64,000 bases of DNA. Origin: Litoreibacter halocynthiae. Lineage in GTDB: Bacteria; Pseudomonadota; Alphaproteobacteria; Rhodobacterales; Rhodobacteraceae. Below, piece by piece: positions 34,940 through 43,544 of the stretch (within the stretch, counting starts at the first letter, position 1; the number at the start of each line of letters is the position of its first letter). The stretch lies in NCBI RefSeq assembly GCF_004365635.1, contig NZ_SOBH01000002.1, forward strand, positions 558,001 through 622,000, written 5' to 3'. A model generated the notes under the pieces. It did no database searches. It worked only from the letters and a program-made list of their open reading frames with translations, and was not told where the DNA came from. A program made the position numbers and the translations under genes.

Positions 34940-35569
34940 ATGCGTGAATTCGAACCGGATTTCCGGGACGAGCTATATGAGTTGATGCGGTGGCGGCGCG
35001 ATGTGCGCCGCTTCCGCACCACACCCGTGGACGAGGCACTGCTGATGCGGTGCCTCGACGCATTTTCGCACGCCCCCTCCGTGGGCCTGTCGGAACCTTG
35101 GCGCATCGTGCGTGTCGAGAGCGCCGAAGCCCGCGCCGCCGCGCGCGCCAATTTCGAGGTCGCCAATGCCGAGGCCCTTGCCCGCTATGACGGCGACCAA
35201 GCTGACAATTACGCAAAACTGAAACTGGCGGGCATGGACCAAGCGCCGGTTCAACTTGCGATCTTTTGTGACGAAGCCACAACCAAAGGCCACGGTCTAG
35301 GGGCAGCCTCTATGCCCGAGATGCGCCGCTATTCGGTCGTGTCCGCAGTCACCCTGTTCTGGCTCGCCGCGCGTGCCGAGGGTTTGGGGCTGGGATGGGT
35401 CTCCGTTCTGGACCCTGAGCAGCTGTGCCACGATCTGGACGTGCCAGAAGACTGGGCCCTGATCGGCTATTTCTGCATCGGCTATCCCGAAGCGAACCAC
35501 GAGACACCCGAATTGCTGCGCGAGGGCTGGGAAGCCCGCGCCGCCGCGTTGGACATCCGAAGCATATGA
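34940..35569 (+). CDS. bluB: 5,6-dimethylbenzimidazole synthase
   Basis: A 209-aa flavin-destructase of the nitroreductase fold, cleaving FMNH2 to form the lower ligand of cobalamin. The BluB pattern includes WRRDVRRFRTTPVDEALLMRCLDAFSHAPSVGLSEPWRIVRV (flavin phosphate contacts) and GLGAASMPEMRRYSVVSAVTLFWLAARAEGLGLGWVS. It starts 14 bp after rpsP and overlaps the EVE gene by 4 bp. No other B12 synthesis genes are in this window. Confidence 0.92.
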   Translation: MREFEPDFRDELYELMRWRRDVRRFRTTPVDEALLMRCLDAFSHAPSVGLSEPWRIVRVESAEARAAARANFEVANAEALARYDGDQADNYAKLKLAGMDQAPVQLAIFCDEATTKGHGLGAASMPEMRRYSVVSAVTLFWLAARAEGLGLGWVSVLDPEQLCHDLDVPEDWALIGYFCIGYPEANHETPELLREGWEARAAALDIRSI

Positions 35570-35988
35570 GCCCGCGTTATGTCATAGGTGTCGTGCATGC
35601 GGCCCATGTCGCGGCGGGCAAGCGGCAAGGATTTGTGGCCTTCAGCCACGGCAAGGAAGCCGCCGTGCGCAATCTGGATGTGGGCGACAAAGTGATCTTC
35701 TACGCGCCAAAAACCGAGTTTGACGGCGACCCTGTACAGGCTTTTGTGGGCCACGCCACCATCACCGGCGCCACCCCGCGGCAGATGGATTACATGACCG
35801 GCCTGCCAGCATGGGTGCGGGACGCGGAATTTGACGACGTGGTCGAAGTTCCCGTGCGCCCACTTTTGGAGGACTTGTCTTTTGTCACCCGCCCCAGCCA
35901 TTGGGGGATGGCATTCCGCCAAGGTAAATTTACAATCCCAGAAGCCGACTACCGGCTGATCGCCAATGCCATGGGGCTCGACACATGA
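35566..35988 (+). CDS. EVE domain-containing protein
   Basis: A 140-aa PUA-like fold protein. MSPRYVIGVVHAAHVAAGKRQGFVAFSHGKEAAVRNLDVGDKVIFYAPKTE is the EVE/PUA-like pattern, with RPSHWGMAFRQGKFTIPEADYRLIANAMG near the end. EVE domains bind modified nucleotides in RNA or DNA. The ATG at 35566 overlaps bluB by 4 bp and its stop overlaps the next small ORF by 4 bp. Confidence 0.85.
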   Translation: MSPRYVIGVVHAAHVAAGKRQGFVAFSHGKEAAVRNLDVGDKVIFYAPKTEFDGDPVQAFVGHATITGATPRQMDYMTGLPAWVRDAEFDDVVEVPVRPLLEDLSFVTRPSHWGMAFRQGKFTIPEADYRLIANAMGLDT

Positions 35989-36131
35989 TTAGACGTCTGT
36001 TCACGCTGGTGTTTATGGGGCTGGCCTTCTATGGCGGGCTCAAGGTAGAGCGCGGTCTATCCGAAGGCCGCTGCACCCATGCGGGCGGTGCCATGGTCGA
36101 CGGGGTTTGCATTGGAGCACTTTCAGAATGA
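35985..36131 (+). CDS. 48-aa single-helix peptide between the EVE and rimM genes
   Basis: Too short for the usual ORF cut-off, but convincing: ATG at 35985 overlaps the EVE stop by 4 bp, and its TGA at 36129-36131 overlaps the rimM ATG at 36128 by 4 bp. The product ([21 protein letters not shown]...) has one membrane helix in residues 5-16, then a short soluble part with two cysteines (GRCTHAGG...VDGVCIGAL). The function is unknown. Confidence 0.7.
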   Translation: MIRRLFTLVFMGLAFYGGLKVERGLSEGRCTHAGGAMVDGVCIGALSE

Positions 36132-36634
36132 GCAAAGATAAGATCGTTGTCGGTGCAATTGCCGGATCCTTCGGCGTCAAAGGCGAAGTGCGGCTGAAAA
36201 GCTTTTGCGCCACCCCCGAGGATATCGCGTTGTACTCCCCACTCACGGGCGACAACGGCGTGGAATACACGCTGAAGATCACCCGTCAGGTCAAAAACGG
36301 CTTTGCCGCCCGCCTGTCAGGCATTCGCTTCAAGGACGAGGCCGACGCGCTGCGCGGTGTCAAACTTTCGGCAGATCGTGACCTGTTGCCCTCCCTGCCC
36401 GACGACGAATACTACCACGCCGACCTGATGGGGCTGGATGTGCTGGACACCGGCGGCGAGGTTATCGGCAAAGTCGCAGCGGTGCTGAACCACGGCGCAG
36501 GCGACATTCTGGAGCTGCGCGGTCCAGGCCTCAAAGGCTCCGTTCTGCTGCCCTTCACGCTTGACGCGGTGCCGACGGTCGATCTTGCCGCAAAGCGCAT
36601 CATCATCGACCCTCCGGAAGGCTTGTTGGACTAG
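36128..36634 (+). CDS. rimM: Ribosome maturation factor RimM
   Basis: A 168-aa RimM, needed for 30S maturation (binds S19 and the 16S 3' domain). [23 protein letters not shown] is the N-terminal β-barrel, and a PRC-barrel with [38 protein letters not shown] follows. The ATG at 36128 is preferred over an in-frame ATG at 36107 because it forms an ATGA overlap with the small ORF. trmD follows 1 bp later. Confidence 0.95.
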   Translation: MSKDKIVVGAIAGSFGVKGEVRLKSFCATPEDIALYSPLTGDNGVEYTLKITRQVKNGFAARLSGIRFKDEADALRGVKLSADRDLLPSLPDDEYYHADLMGLDVLDTGGEVIGKVAAVLNHGAGDILELRGPGLKGSVLLPFTLDAVPTVDLAAKRIIIDPPEGLLD

Positions 36635-36635
36635 C

Positions 36636-37439
36636 ATGAGCATCCCGTCCAGATCCCATGGTCGCAAGACCATTTCCGCTTCCCTCACGCCAAGCGATCT
36701 GATGGCAGAACCGACACGCCTGAAAGGCGCGTGGTCAGCCAAGATCATAACGCTGTTTCCTGATGCCTTTCCGGGTGTCTTGGGCGCGTCGCTGACAGGC
36801 AAGGCGCTGCAAGAAGGCAAATGGGCCTTGGAGGCCATCGACCTGCGCATTTTTGGCGAAGGCAAGCACCGCAATGTGGATGATACTCCTTACGGCGGTG
36901 GTGCCGGCATGGTGCTGCGGGCCGATATCGTCGGCAAGGCGCTGGATTTCGCCAAGCGCGGCACATCCGAGCGCGCCAAATGGCCCGTGGTCTACCTGTC
37001 ACCGCGCGGCAAGCCGTTCACCCAAGCCAAAGCGGCCGAATGGGCGCAGGCAGACGGCATCACCATGCTGTGCGGGCGGTTTGAAGGCGTGGACCAGCGG
37101 GTGCTGGATTACTACGAGATCGAGGAAGTGTCTTTGGGCGACTTCGTTCTGACCGGCGGCGAGATCGCAGCGCAGGCGATGATCGACGCGACCGTGCGCT
37201 TGTTGCCGGATGTGCTGGGAAATGCGGACTCAACAGAAGACGAAAGCTTCTCCGACGGCCTAACGCTGGAGCACCCGCAATACACCCGCCCAGCCGAGTG
37301 GCGCGGATTGGGCGTGCCGGAGGTTTTGACCTCCGGCGATCACGGGAAAGTCGATGCTTGGCGGCGCGAGCAATCTGAGGCGCTGACCAAGGCGCGCCGG
37401 CCCGATCTGTGGGCCAAGCGCGAAGAAGGTGAAGGCTAG
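36636..37439 (+). CDS. trmD: tRNA (guanine37-N1)-methyltransferase
   Basis: A 267-aa SPOUT methyltransferase forming m1G37. Signatures are AWSAKIITLFPDAFPGVLGASLTGKAL, DDTPYGGGAGMVL, CGRFEGVDQRVLDYYEIEEVSLGDFVLTGGEIAAQAMIDATVRLLPDVLG (the knotted SAM site) and LEHPQYTRPAEW. The start is 36636 (1 bp after rimM) or ATG 36702. It overlaps the convergent oxidoreductase gene by 4 bp, so rplS is not in the same transcript in this genome. Confidence 0.95.
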   Translation: MSIPSRSHGRKTISASLTPSDLMAEPTRLKGAWSAKIITLFPDAFPGVLGASLTGKALQEGKWALEAIDLRIFGEGKHRNVDDTPYGGGAGMVLRADIVGKALDFAKRGTSERAKWPVVYLSPRGKPFTQAKAAEWAQADGITMLCGRFEGVDQRVLDYYEIEEVSLGDFVLTGGEIAAQAMIDATVRLLPDVLGNADSTEDESFSDGLTLEHPQYTRPAEWRGLGVPEVLTSGDHGKVDAWRREQSEALTKARRPDLWAKREEGEG

Positions 37440-38464
37440 ACCTTCACCACCATTTTACCAAAGCTGCGGCCTTCGAGCATGTCCATGAACGCTTCGGGTG
37501 CATTTTCCAGACCGTCAACGACCTGCTCTTTGTACTTCACTTTGCCCTCGGCCAGCCATCCGGTCATCTCGGCGGCGAATTCTTTGTAAGTCTCTGGTCC
37601 GAAGCTGTCGAAGATGATGAAGCCCTGAACCTTGACCTTCATGCGCAGAATTGTGCCCATGATGACCGGCCCCATGTCGGGGGTGTCCGGCAAGCCCGGC
37701 AGGTTGTACCACGCGACCATGCCGCACACAGGCATCCGCGCGAAAGGGTTCAGCAGGGGCAGCACGCCATAAAGAACTTTGCCCCCGACATTCTCGAAAT
37801 AGACGTCGATCCCGTCAGGGCACGCGCCTTTCAGCTGGGCCGCGAAGTCGTCAGCTTTGTGGTCGATGCACGCATCGAACCCGAGGTTGTCGACCACATG
37901 CGCGCATTTCTCTGCACCGCCCGCAACCCCCACAACGCGGCAGCCTTTGAGCTTGGCGATCTGGCCCACGGTCGCCCCCACGGGGCCGGAGGCGGCGGCG
38001 ACCACAACGGTCTCACCCGCTTTCGGCTCGCCGATTTTCAGCAGCCCCGCATAGGCGGTGTAACCCGGCATACCCATGATCCCCAAAGCCCAGGATGGGT
38101 TCGCGGGATCAGCACCAAAGTTCAAAACCTGATCGCCATTCGAAACCGCGTAATCCTGCCAACCGCTACCGGACAACACGTAGTCGCCCTCGGCAAAGCC
38201 TTTGACGTCGGAGGTGACGACCTGTGCCACCACCTGCCCCGTCATGACTTCGCCCAGCTTGACCGGCTCGGCATAGGATTTGGCGTCGTTCATCCGGCCG
38301 CGCATGTATGGATCAAGCGACAGGTAGACCGTACGCAGCAGCATCTCGCCTGCACCTGCGGTGGGGATGTCGGTCTGCTCAAGGCGCAGGGTGTTGTCGT
38401 CCGGCAGGCCTTGCGGGCGTTCGGCCAGAACGATGCGGCGGTTGCTTTTGTCTGATTGTGTCAT
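37436..38464 (-). CDS. NADP-dependent oxidoreductase, CurA/MDR type
   Basis: A 342-aa medium-chain zinc-independent dehydrogenase/reductase. N-terminal: RRIVLAERPQGLPDDNTLRLEQTDIP, then the core YLSLDPYMRGRMN, and the nucleotide-binding AAASGPVGATVGQIAKLKGCRVVGVAGG. This is the leukotriene B4 dehydrogenase/curcumin reductase subfamily, reducing alkene bonds with NADPH. ATG 38464 has AAGGAG upstream. It is an insert between trmD and rplS on the opposite strand. Confidence 0.92.
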   Translation of the reverse strand: MTQSDKSNRRIVLAERPQGLPDDNTLRLEQTDIPTAGAGEMLLRTVYLSLDPYMRGRMNDAKSYAEPVKLGEVMTGQVVAQVVTSDVKGFAEGDYVLSGSGWQDYAVSNGDQVLNFGADPANPSWALGIMGMPGYTAYAGLLKIGEPKAGETVVVAAASGPVGATVGQIAKLKGCRVVGVAGGAEKCAHVVDNLGFDACIDHKADDFAAQLKGACPDGIDVYFENVGGKVLYGVLPLLNPFARMPVCGMVAWYNLPGLPDTPDMGPVIMGTILRMKVKVQGFIIFDSFGPETYKEFAAEMTGWLAEGKVKYKEQVVDGLENAPEAFMDMLEGRSFGKMVVKV

Positions 38465-38830
38465 GGGGCGCTCCTTGGGTATGGTTGCCTCAAGGATGGG
38501 CCGTGCAGGTGCGCGCTTCAACCATTCCCCTGCGAAATGCGCTAAAAATCGTTTCTGGGGTGATGGCCGCTTGATCTACGCAGCTAACCCTCCTATACCC
38601 CGCCAATCTGGAATCAGAATACTGACCGGAGCCTTTGTTTTATTGACCATCCGACGCGCTTTTTTCGGCGTACATTGCGGATGCAAAGCTTGGGCACTCA
38701 AAGCAACGTCGATCTAATCTCTGGCGGGCGCTTTCTCGGAAACGGGGGCGGACCCGGAAGAAAACCAAGAGCTCTTAGAACGCGAGACATATTCTCCGGG
38801 TAAACCGGGATCAAAAAAGGAGCGTTTCAG
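38465..38830. other. Intergenic region and rplS leader
   Basis: A 366-bp gap between the oxidoreductase (divergent) and rplS. No gene is convincing. The last ~120 bp before rplS include a GC-rich stretch and a CCGG-GTAAA-CCGG hairpin (about 38796-38810) just before AAAAAAGGAGCG, the ribosome binding site. Such a leader may take part in ribosomal-protein autoregulation, but there is no direct evidence. Confidence 0.35.
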
Positions 38831-39205
38831 ATGAACCTGATCGCACAACTAGAAGCGGAACAAATCGCCGCTTTGGGGCATGATATCCCCGACTTTAAAG
38901 CGGGTGACACCATCCGCGTTGGCTACAAAGTGACCGAAGGTACACGTAGCCGTGTCCAGAATTACGAAGGCGTTTGCATCGCACGTAACAACGGCAAAGG
39001 CATTGCCGGGTCGTTCTGCGTACGCAAAATTTCCTTCGGTGAGGGCGTGGAACGTGTGTTCCCACTGCACTCCACCAACATCGACAGCATCACCGTTGTG
39101 CGTCGTGGCCGCGTTCGTCGCGCCAAGCTGTACTATCTGCGTTCGCGTCGCGGTAAATCCGCTCGTATCGCCGAGGATTCCAACTACAAAGCGCCTAAGG
39201 CGTAA
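38831..39205 (+). CDS. rplS: 50S ribosomal protein L19
   Basis: A 124-aa L19. Signature [59 protein letters not shown] and the C-terminal [23 protein letters not shown]. Preceded by GGAG 8 bases upstream of the ATG. It is followed after 11 bp by rpmE. Confidence 0.97.
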   Translation: MNLIAQLEAEQIAALGHDIPDFKAGDTIRVGYKVTEGTRSRVQNYEGVCIARNNGKGIAGSFCVRKISFGEGVERVFPLHSTNIDSITVVRRGRVRRAKLYYLRSRRGKSARIAEDSNYKAPKA

Positions 39206-39216
39206 GGGGAACTGTC

Positions 39217-39438
39217 ATGAAAAAAGATACTCATCCAGAATACCACACCATCAACGTCAAAATGACCGATGGCACAGTGCTTGAGATGAAATCCACTTGG
39301 GGCGCTGAAGGCGACCAGATTTCTTTGGACATCGACCCTTCCGTGCACCCCGCATGGACCGGCGGCAACCAGCGCCTGATGGACACTGGCGGTCGTGTTT
39401 CCAAGTTCAAAAACAAATACGAAGGTCTGGGCTTCTAA
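39217..39438 (+). CDS. rpmE: 50S ribosomal protein L31 (non-zinc type)
   Basis: A 73-aa L31 ([68 protein letters not shown]). The zinc-binding cysteines of the C+ form are absent, as in the C- type found in alphaproteobacteria. Ends in an excellent terminator. Confidence 0.95.
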   Translation: MKKDTHPEYHTINVKMTDGTVLEMKSTWGAEGDQISLDIDPSVHPAWTGGNQRLMDTGGRVSKFKNKYEGLGF

Positions 39439-39462
39439 AAGCCGCACCCTTCGACGCAGATC

Positions 39463-39493
39463 AAAGCCGCACCCTTCTGGGGGCGGCTTTTTT
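39463..39493 (+). terminator. Rho-independent terminator of rplS-rpmE
   Basis: Stem AAAGCCGC (39463-39470) / GCGGCTTT (39483-39490) with a 12-nt loop, followed by TTT. It begins 24 bp after the rpmE stop. The left arm and loop (AAAGCCGCACCCTTC) are also duplicated immediately upstream at 39438-39452. Confidence 0.88.
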
Positions 39494-39896
39494 CATTGGA
39501 CACGCCAAATGCCGTGGCAGGCGGACCTGTCACGGTTTTGGGATACGCTCTGTCTGGATATCTACAACGCGTGCGCCCTCGAAAGGCGCCGGACGGGGGA
39601 ATACCCCCGCATCCTCGCCGGTTTTTCCGGCGTATCGGGGCAATAGCCCCGTCTCATGCATGATGTTCGGATGCCCCGTAAGCACTGCCAGCCTGCCAAA
39701 GCCAGCAACGCGGGGCCCGGAACCATTTGGGATCGACGTCGATATGCAAGGGTTTACGCCCTAGCCGTTTACGTCCGTTTAACCATGCGTTCGCAACCTG
39801 CAAACTTTGCGGCGGTTTTGCTTCCCCTCGCCCCGCCCCGTGCTTATAACGCCTCAAACCCCGACAAGGGGCACGCACTAATCTACGGGACAGAAC
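39491..39896. other. Gap between rpmE and mipZ with three hairpins
   Basis: No gene is convincing in this ~400 bp stretch. Three stem-loops lie close together: CGGGGG-AATA-CCCCCG (39594-39609), CGCCGG-TTTTT-CCGGCG (39616-39632) and CGGGG-CAATAG-CCCCG (39636-39651). The rest holds the promoter of mipZ, but no obvious parS or CtrA site was seen. Confidence 0.4.
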
Positions 39897-40709
39897 ATGG
39901 CCGCGCATATCATCGTCTTTGGCAACGAAAAGGGCGGATCAGGAAAATCCACCAATTGCATGCATGTGGCCACCGCGCTCGTGCGGGCGGGATTTACCGT
40001 GGGCGCACTGGATCTGGACCTGCGTCAACGCAGCTTTTCGCGATATTGCGAGAATCGCGCGGGCTATTCGAAAAAGAACGGACTCGACCTGCCGCGCCCC
40101 GAAATTGTCGAGTTGCCAGAGGTTGACCCCGCGACGCTCAACCCCGGCGAAAACATCTACGACCGCCGTTTGACCGAAGCCGTTGCTGGGATGGAGGGGC
40201 GCTTTGACTTTATCGTCATCGACTGCCCCGGCTCCCACACGCGGTTAAGTCAGGTCGCACACTCGTTGGCGGACACCTTGGTGACGCCCCTGAATGACAG
40301 CTTTATCGACTTTGATCTGCTGGCCCGCATCGAGCCGGAATCGCAGAAGATCATCGGCCCGTCGGTTTATGCCGAAATGGTCTGGCAGGCCCGTCAGCTG
40401 CGCGCGCAGGCGGGGCTGTCCCCGATCGACTGGATCGTGGTGCGCAACCGCGTGGGTACCCAGCGCATGCACAACAAGAAGAAGATCACCGACGCGGTCG
40501 AGGCGTTGGCCAAACGCATCGGCTTCCGCGTGGCCCCCGGCTTCTCGGAGAGGGTGATTTTCCGTGAGTTATTCCCACGGGGGCTAACCTTGCTGGACTT
40601 GGGCGATATCGGGGTGAAAAACCTCAACATCTCCAACATTGCCGCCCGTCAGGAAGTGCGTGAGTTGATGAAATCGTTGCGCCTTCCAGGCGTCGACATC
40701 AATTTCTAG
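39897..40709 (+). CDS. mipZ: Division-plane positioning ATPase MipZ
   Basis: A 270-aa ParA/MinD-type P-loop ATPase. HIIVFGNEKGGSGKSTNCMHVATALVRAGFTVGALDLDLRQRSFSRYCENR is the deviant Walker A (KGGSGKS) and the MipZ-typical DLRQRSF after strand 2. FDFIVIDCPGSHTRL is Walker B. In Caulobacter MipZ forms bipolar gradients that inhibit FtsZ away from midcell. It overlaps the convergent small membrane gene by 4 bp. Confidence 0.94.
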   Translation: MAAHIIVFGNEKGGSGKSTNCMHVATALVRAGFTVGALDLDLRQRSFSRYCENRAGYSKKNGLDLPRPEIVELPEVDPATLNPGENIYDRRLTEAVAGMEGRFDFIVIDCPGSHTRLSQVAHSLADTLVTPLNDSFIDFDLLARIEPESQKIIGPSVYAEMVWQARQLRAQAGLSPIDWIVVRNRVGTQRMHNKKKITDAVEALAKRIGFRVAPGFSERVIFRELFPRGLTLLDLGDIGVKNLNISNIAARQEVRELMKSLRLPGVDINF

Positions 40710-41071
40710 CCGCCGGTATACACATCGCCGCTTGGAATTATGCGTTGCCGCTGCCGTTGTTTGAGCGCTTGCAAACTGGTGCCTGTAACCTGAGGCGCCT
40801 CGATCACAGGGCCCGACGGCGCAGCGCGCACAGATCTGATATTTCTGGACTGCGCATCAAGGCCTGACATCTGGCTTCCGCTGGCAATCATCTTCATCAT
40901 CGTGGGATTGGACGCAAAAAAAGTCGCGAATTTTTCTGCGAGCCCCATATAGACCACACCGCGATCAAGCTTGCCTGACGCCATCCCCACAAACATCATC
41001 GAGCTTGCCGCCAATGTGAAGGCAAAGAAGAATAATTGCACGCGTTTGAAAATTTCGGTGAAGACGGTCAT
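40706..41071 (-). CDS. Small membrane protein of unknown function
   Basis: A 121-aa protein with an N-terminal hydrophobic helix (VQLFFFAFTLAASSMMFVGMA) and a soluble tail with Met-rich (TMMKMIASGSQMSG) and Gln/Arg-rich (LKQRQRQRI) segments. No family recognised. It converges on mipZ (4-bp overlap), so an operon with it is excluded. Confidence 0.55.
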   Translation of the reverse strand: MTVFTEIFKRVQLFFFAFTLAASSMMFVGMASGKLDRGVVYMGLAEKFATFFASNPTMMKMIASGSQMSGLDAQSRNIRSVRAAPSGPVIEAPQVTGTSLQALKQRQRQRIIPSGDVYTGG

Positions 41072-41249
41072 GAGCGGCCTCCGAAGAGTGTTTCGGGCGC
41101 TAAATTGGTCAGGGGTTCAGATATTCGCATGACAGATACGATCCACGACTCGGGTTAAGCTGACGTGAATATCAATTATAAATGGGGCAATATGCGGGCA
41201 GTCGGGCAAGCATTTGCTGCCCGAGCATGCCCGCGGCCACAGCCGCGCA

Positions 41250-42158
41250 TTAGGCGGCTGAAATCGCCTCGAGTTTCACACGCCGGAACTGCGCAAGGCA
41301 TGCGTCTATGCTGGCGCGGTCCTCGATCAGACACGCTGCCGTTGAAAGCGCGTCCGCGAGGGCCGCAGACTGTGCCGAAACACTAATTTCACGCCAGTTC
41401 GGGCGCGCCGGCCGGCCTGTGCGCGGGTCAAGAATGTGGCTCACCTGCGCATTTACATCGAAGGTCGTGCCCAAAGGCGCAGAGGTAGCAAGCGCTCGCG
41501 CCGTCAACGGCACCTCGCCCCCCGCCGCCAGCTTGACGGGCCATGCACCACCATCGGGGTGGCCACCAACAGCACGGAATTCTCCGGTGTCGATCAGGAT
41601 GTTCGTCAGCCCCTCGGCCTCTAGCAAATCGGCCACGCGATCCGCGATATAGCCCTGCGCGATACCGTTCAGGGTCAGCGCCATGCCTCGGCGCATGGTG
41701 ATGGCGGCAGGGTCGAGCGTCACGTGGGTCCAACCGGTCAGCGCCTGCGCTTCGTGCAAGGTGTCAGCGCGAGGCAACGCACCTTGCGCCGACGCCTCGG
41801 CATAGGCCGCCCAAAGCGGCTGTACGGTCGGATCGAACGCACCACCACTGGCAGCGTGGACGGCCCCGGCAAGCGACAGGCATTCCAGCAGCTCGAACGG
41901 CGGGGTTTGCAGCGTGGCTTTTCGGTTCAGTTCTGACAGAGCGCTATCCGGGCGGTAAAGGCTGAAGATGTCCTCCAGCCGCGAGATCTCGGACGCCACA
42001 CGGGCGCTGATCGCCTTGGCGTCGGGGTGGGCCAGACGCAGCGTGGCGCGGGCGCCAAGCGCCACGCCTTGCCATGTATGGACCGGCTGCGCGGTGCTGC
42101 GACCGGCGCAGGCAAGTGCGGCGGCGGTGATGGTCAGGAAACGGCGGCGGCTGGTCAT
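41250..42158 (-). CDS. nosX: FAD:protein FMN transferase of the nos operon (NosX/ApbE)
   Basis: A 302-aa ApbE-type flavin transferase. A Tat signal (MTSRRRFLTITAAALACAGRSTA) precedes the core: SGGAFDPTVQPLWAAYAEA, GYIADRVADLL-type motif and LIDTGEFRAVGGHPDGG (ApbE signature), and TTFDVNAQVSHILDPRTGRPA. Its known role in nos clusters is covalent flavinylation of NosR on a threonine. ATG 42158 is preferred over 42248. It is the last gene of the nos operon. Confidence 0.93.
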   Translation of the reverse strand: MTSRRRFLTITAAALACAGRSTAQPVHTWQGVALGARATLRLAHPDAKAISARVASEISRLEDIFSLYRPDSALSELNRKATLQTPPFELLECLSLAGAVHAASGGAFDPTVQPLWAAYAEASAQGALPRADTLHEAQALTGWTHVTLDPAAITMRRGMALTLNGIAQGYIADRVADLLEAEGLTNILIDTGEFRAVGGHPDGGAWPVKLAAGGEVPLTARALATSAPLGTTFDVNAQVSHILDPRTGRPARPNWREISVSAQSAALADALSTAACLIEDRASIDACLAQFRRVKLEAISAA

Positions 42159-42162
42159 GGGG

Positions 42163-42723
42163 TCATCCTTCCGAATTGCGCGACAGGGCGCGCAGGCGGT
42201 TGTCAAAATCGTCGTCGGTGGTGTCGCCATCCAAGGCGACAGGGGCAAGCACGGCGCTGTTTGGTATCTGCCCCAACTGCATCACGTCGCCACCATTGAC
42301 GGCGGCAAACTTCACGGCGTCGTCGCGTTTGGAAAACGGCACCAGTTCCGGCGCGCCCATGCCGCCCAAAACGCGGCCACCTACGACATAGAACGCATCT
42401 TCGGCGGCGATCCAGTTGGTCGGGCCGGGCGCGTCCCATGTGGCGCCAGTGGCGCTCATGTCGTTGACCCAGACGGCCAGAATATCGTGGCTCTGTTCGG
42501 GCATCCGCGTATAGGCCACCACGTCGCGCACCTGAGAAAAGAACAGCGGCGCACCGGGAAGCCCGCCCAGATGAGCCTGCGCCTTGGGGCCTTCATGTTC
42601 CAGCAGGTTCATCTGGCAATAATGGCCCACGGCCTCCTCGGTCAGGGGCAGTGCCGACGTATTCTGCACGGCCTCTTCCTTGCAAGCTGTCAGCAGCATC
42701 AGGGCGATCAGCAGATACCTCAT
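42163..42723 (-). CDS. nosL: Copper-chaperone lipoprotein NosL
   Basis: A 186-aa lipoprotein with lipobox LLTAC (Cys14). The mature part contains the NosL segments EEAVGHYCQMNLLEHEGPKAQAHLGG (with the Cys/Met copper site) and FSQVRDVVAYTRMPEQ. NosL binds Cu(I) and delivers it to NosZ. The ATG at 42723 overlaps the nosY stop by 4 bp (ATGA). A longer reading of this frame (to 43614) is rejected because it runs through nosY in another frame. Confidence 0.93.
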   Translation of the reverse strand: MRYLLIALMLLTACKEEAVQNTSALPLTEEAVGHYCQMNLLEHEGPKAQAHLGGLPGAPLFFSQVRDVVAYTRMPEQSHDILAVWVNDMSATGATWDAPGPTNWIAAEDAFYVVGGRVLGGMGAPELVPFSKRDDAVKFAAVNGGDVMQLGQIPNSAVLAPVALDGDTTDDDFDNRLRALSRNSEG

Positions 42724-43544
42724 GGCTCCACCTTCCGGAATGCCAGTGCGGCCAGCGCCAGCGAGACCAGCGGCCAGATCAGGATGGACAGCAGCGACTG
42801 CCACAGCGGGATCGTCGCCGCCGCTCCGCCCACGCCGGACGCCGCGGCGGTGGCTTGCGAGGCGGTCAGGTTGAACAGCCGGAACGCGTCGGCGGGGTTG
42901 GCCAGCAATGCCGCAGGGAACACGTCCGTGGTGAAAAATCCGCCATCGTCGGCCACCACGGCGGCCAAAAGACCCAAATCGTAGAGCACGACCAAGCCCA
43001 GCCACAGCCCGATTGCCAGACCGGCAGCGCCGGACACACGCCGCGCCAGCGAGGACAGGGCGTAGCCGATACCGATAAAGGTCGCGCCCAGCAGGACGGA
43101 GGTCCATGTCAGCCGCCACAAAGCGCCCAGACCCGACACCGCCGCCGGATCGGCCGCGATGGTGATCGCCGCCGCGACGCCATAGCCCGCGACAATCGCC
43201 ACGATCAGGATCGCCGTGTGCGCCAGCAGCTTGCCGGCCAGCACCTCCCAACGGGCGACGGGGTAGGTCAGCAGCAACGGCAGCGTGCCACGCTCGACCT
43301 CGCCCGCGACGGCGTCGAAGGACATGAGCAACGCCACCAACGGCACCAGATAGACCGATAGTGAGGTGAGCGACGCCACCACGACCGACAGCCGGTCCGC
43401 CCCAAGCGCCCCCGTGGGCGCGGAGCCTGCGGCGGACAAAACAAGCGAGAACACCACCATCAGCGCCACGGCGATCAGCACCCAGCGGTTGCGCCGCGCG
43501 ATATGTGCCTCGGTGACGGCGGTGGCTAGGATGCGGGCGATCAT
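42720..43544 (-). CDS. nosY: NosY, permease of the Nos ABC transporter
   Basis: A 274-aa membrane protein with six hydrophobic helices (WVLIAVALMVVFSLVLSAAG; YLVPLVALLMSFDAVAGEVERGTLPLLLTYPVARWEVL). The DAVAGEVERGTLPLLLTYP motif is characteristic of ABC-2 NosY proteins. It forms the NosDFY complex that supplies sulfur (and supports copper delivery) for the CuZ site. Overlaps nosF by 4 bp. Confidence 0.93.
   Translation of the reverse strand: MIARILATAVTEAHIARRNRWVLIAVALMVVFSLVLSAAGSAPTGALGADRLSVVVASLTSLSVYLVPLVALLMSFDAVAGEVERGTLPLLLTYPVARWEVLAGKLLAHTAILIVAIVAGYGVAAAITIAADPAAVSGLGALWRLTWTSVLLGATFIGIGYALSSLARRVSGAAGLAIGLWLGLVVLYDLGLLAAVVADDGGFFTTDVFPAALLANPADAFRLFNLTASQATAAASGVGGAAATIPLWQSLLSILIWPLVSLALAALAFRKVEP

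Noticed and set aside
39594-39651. Hairpin cluster as a CRISPR array
   Set aside because: The stems differ in sequence and there are no equal-length repeats and spacers.
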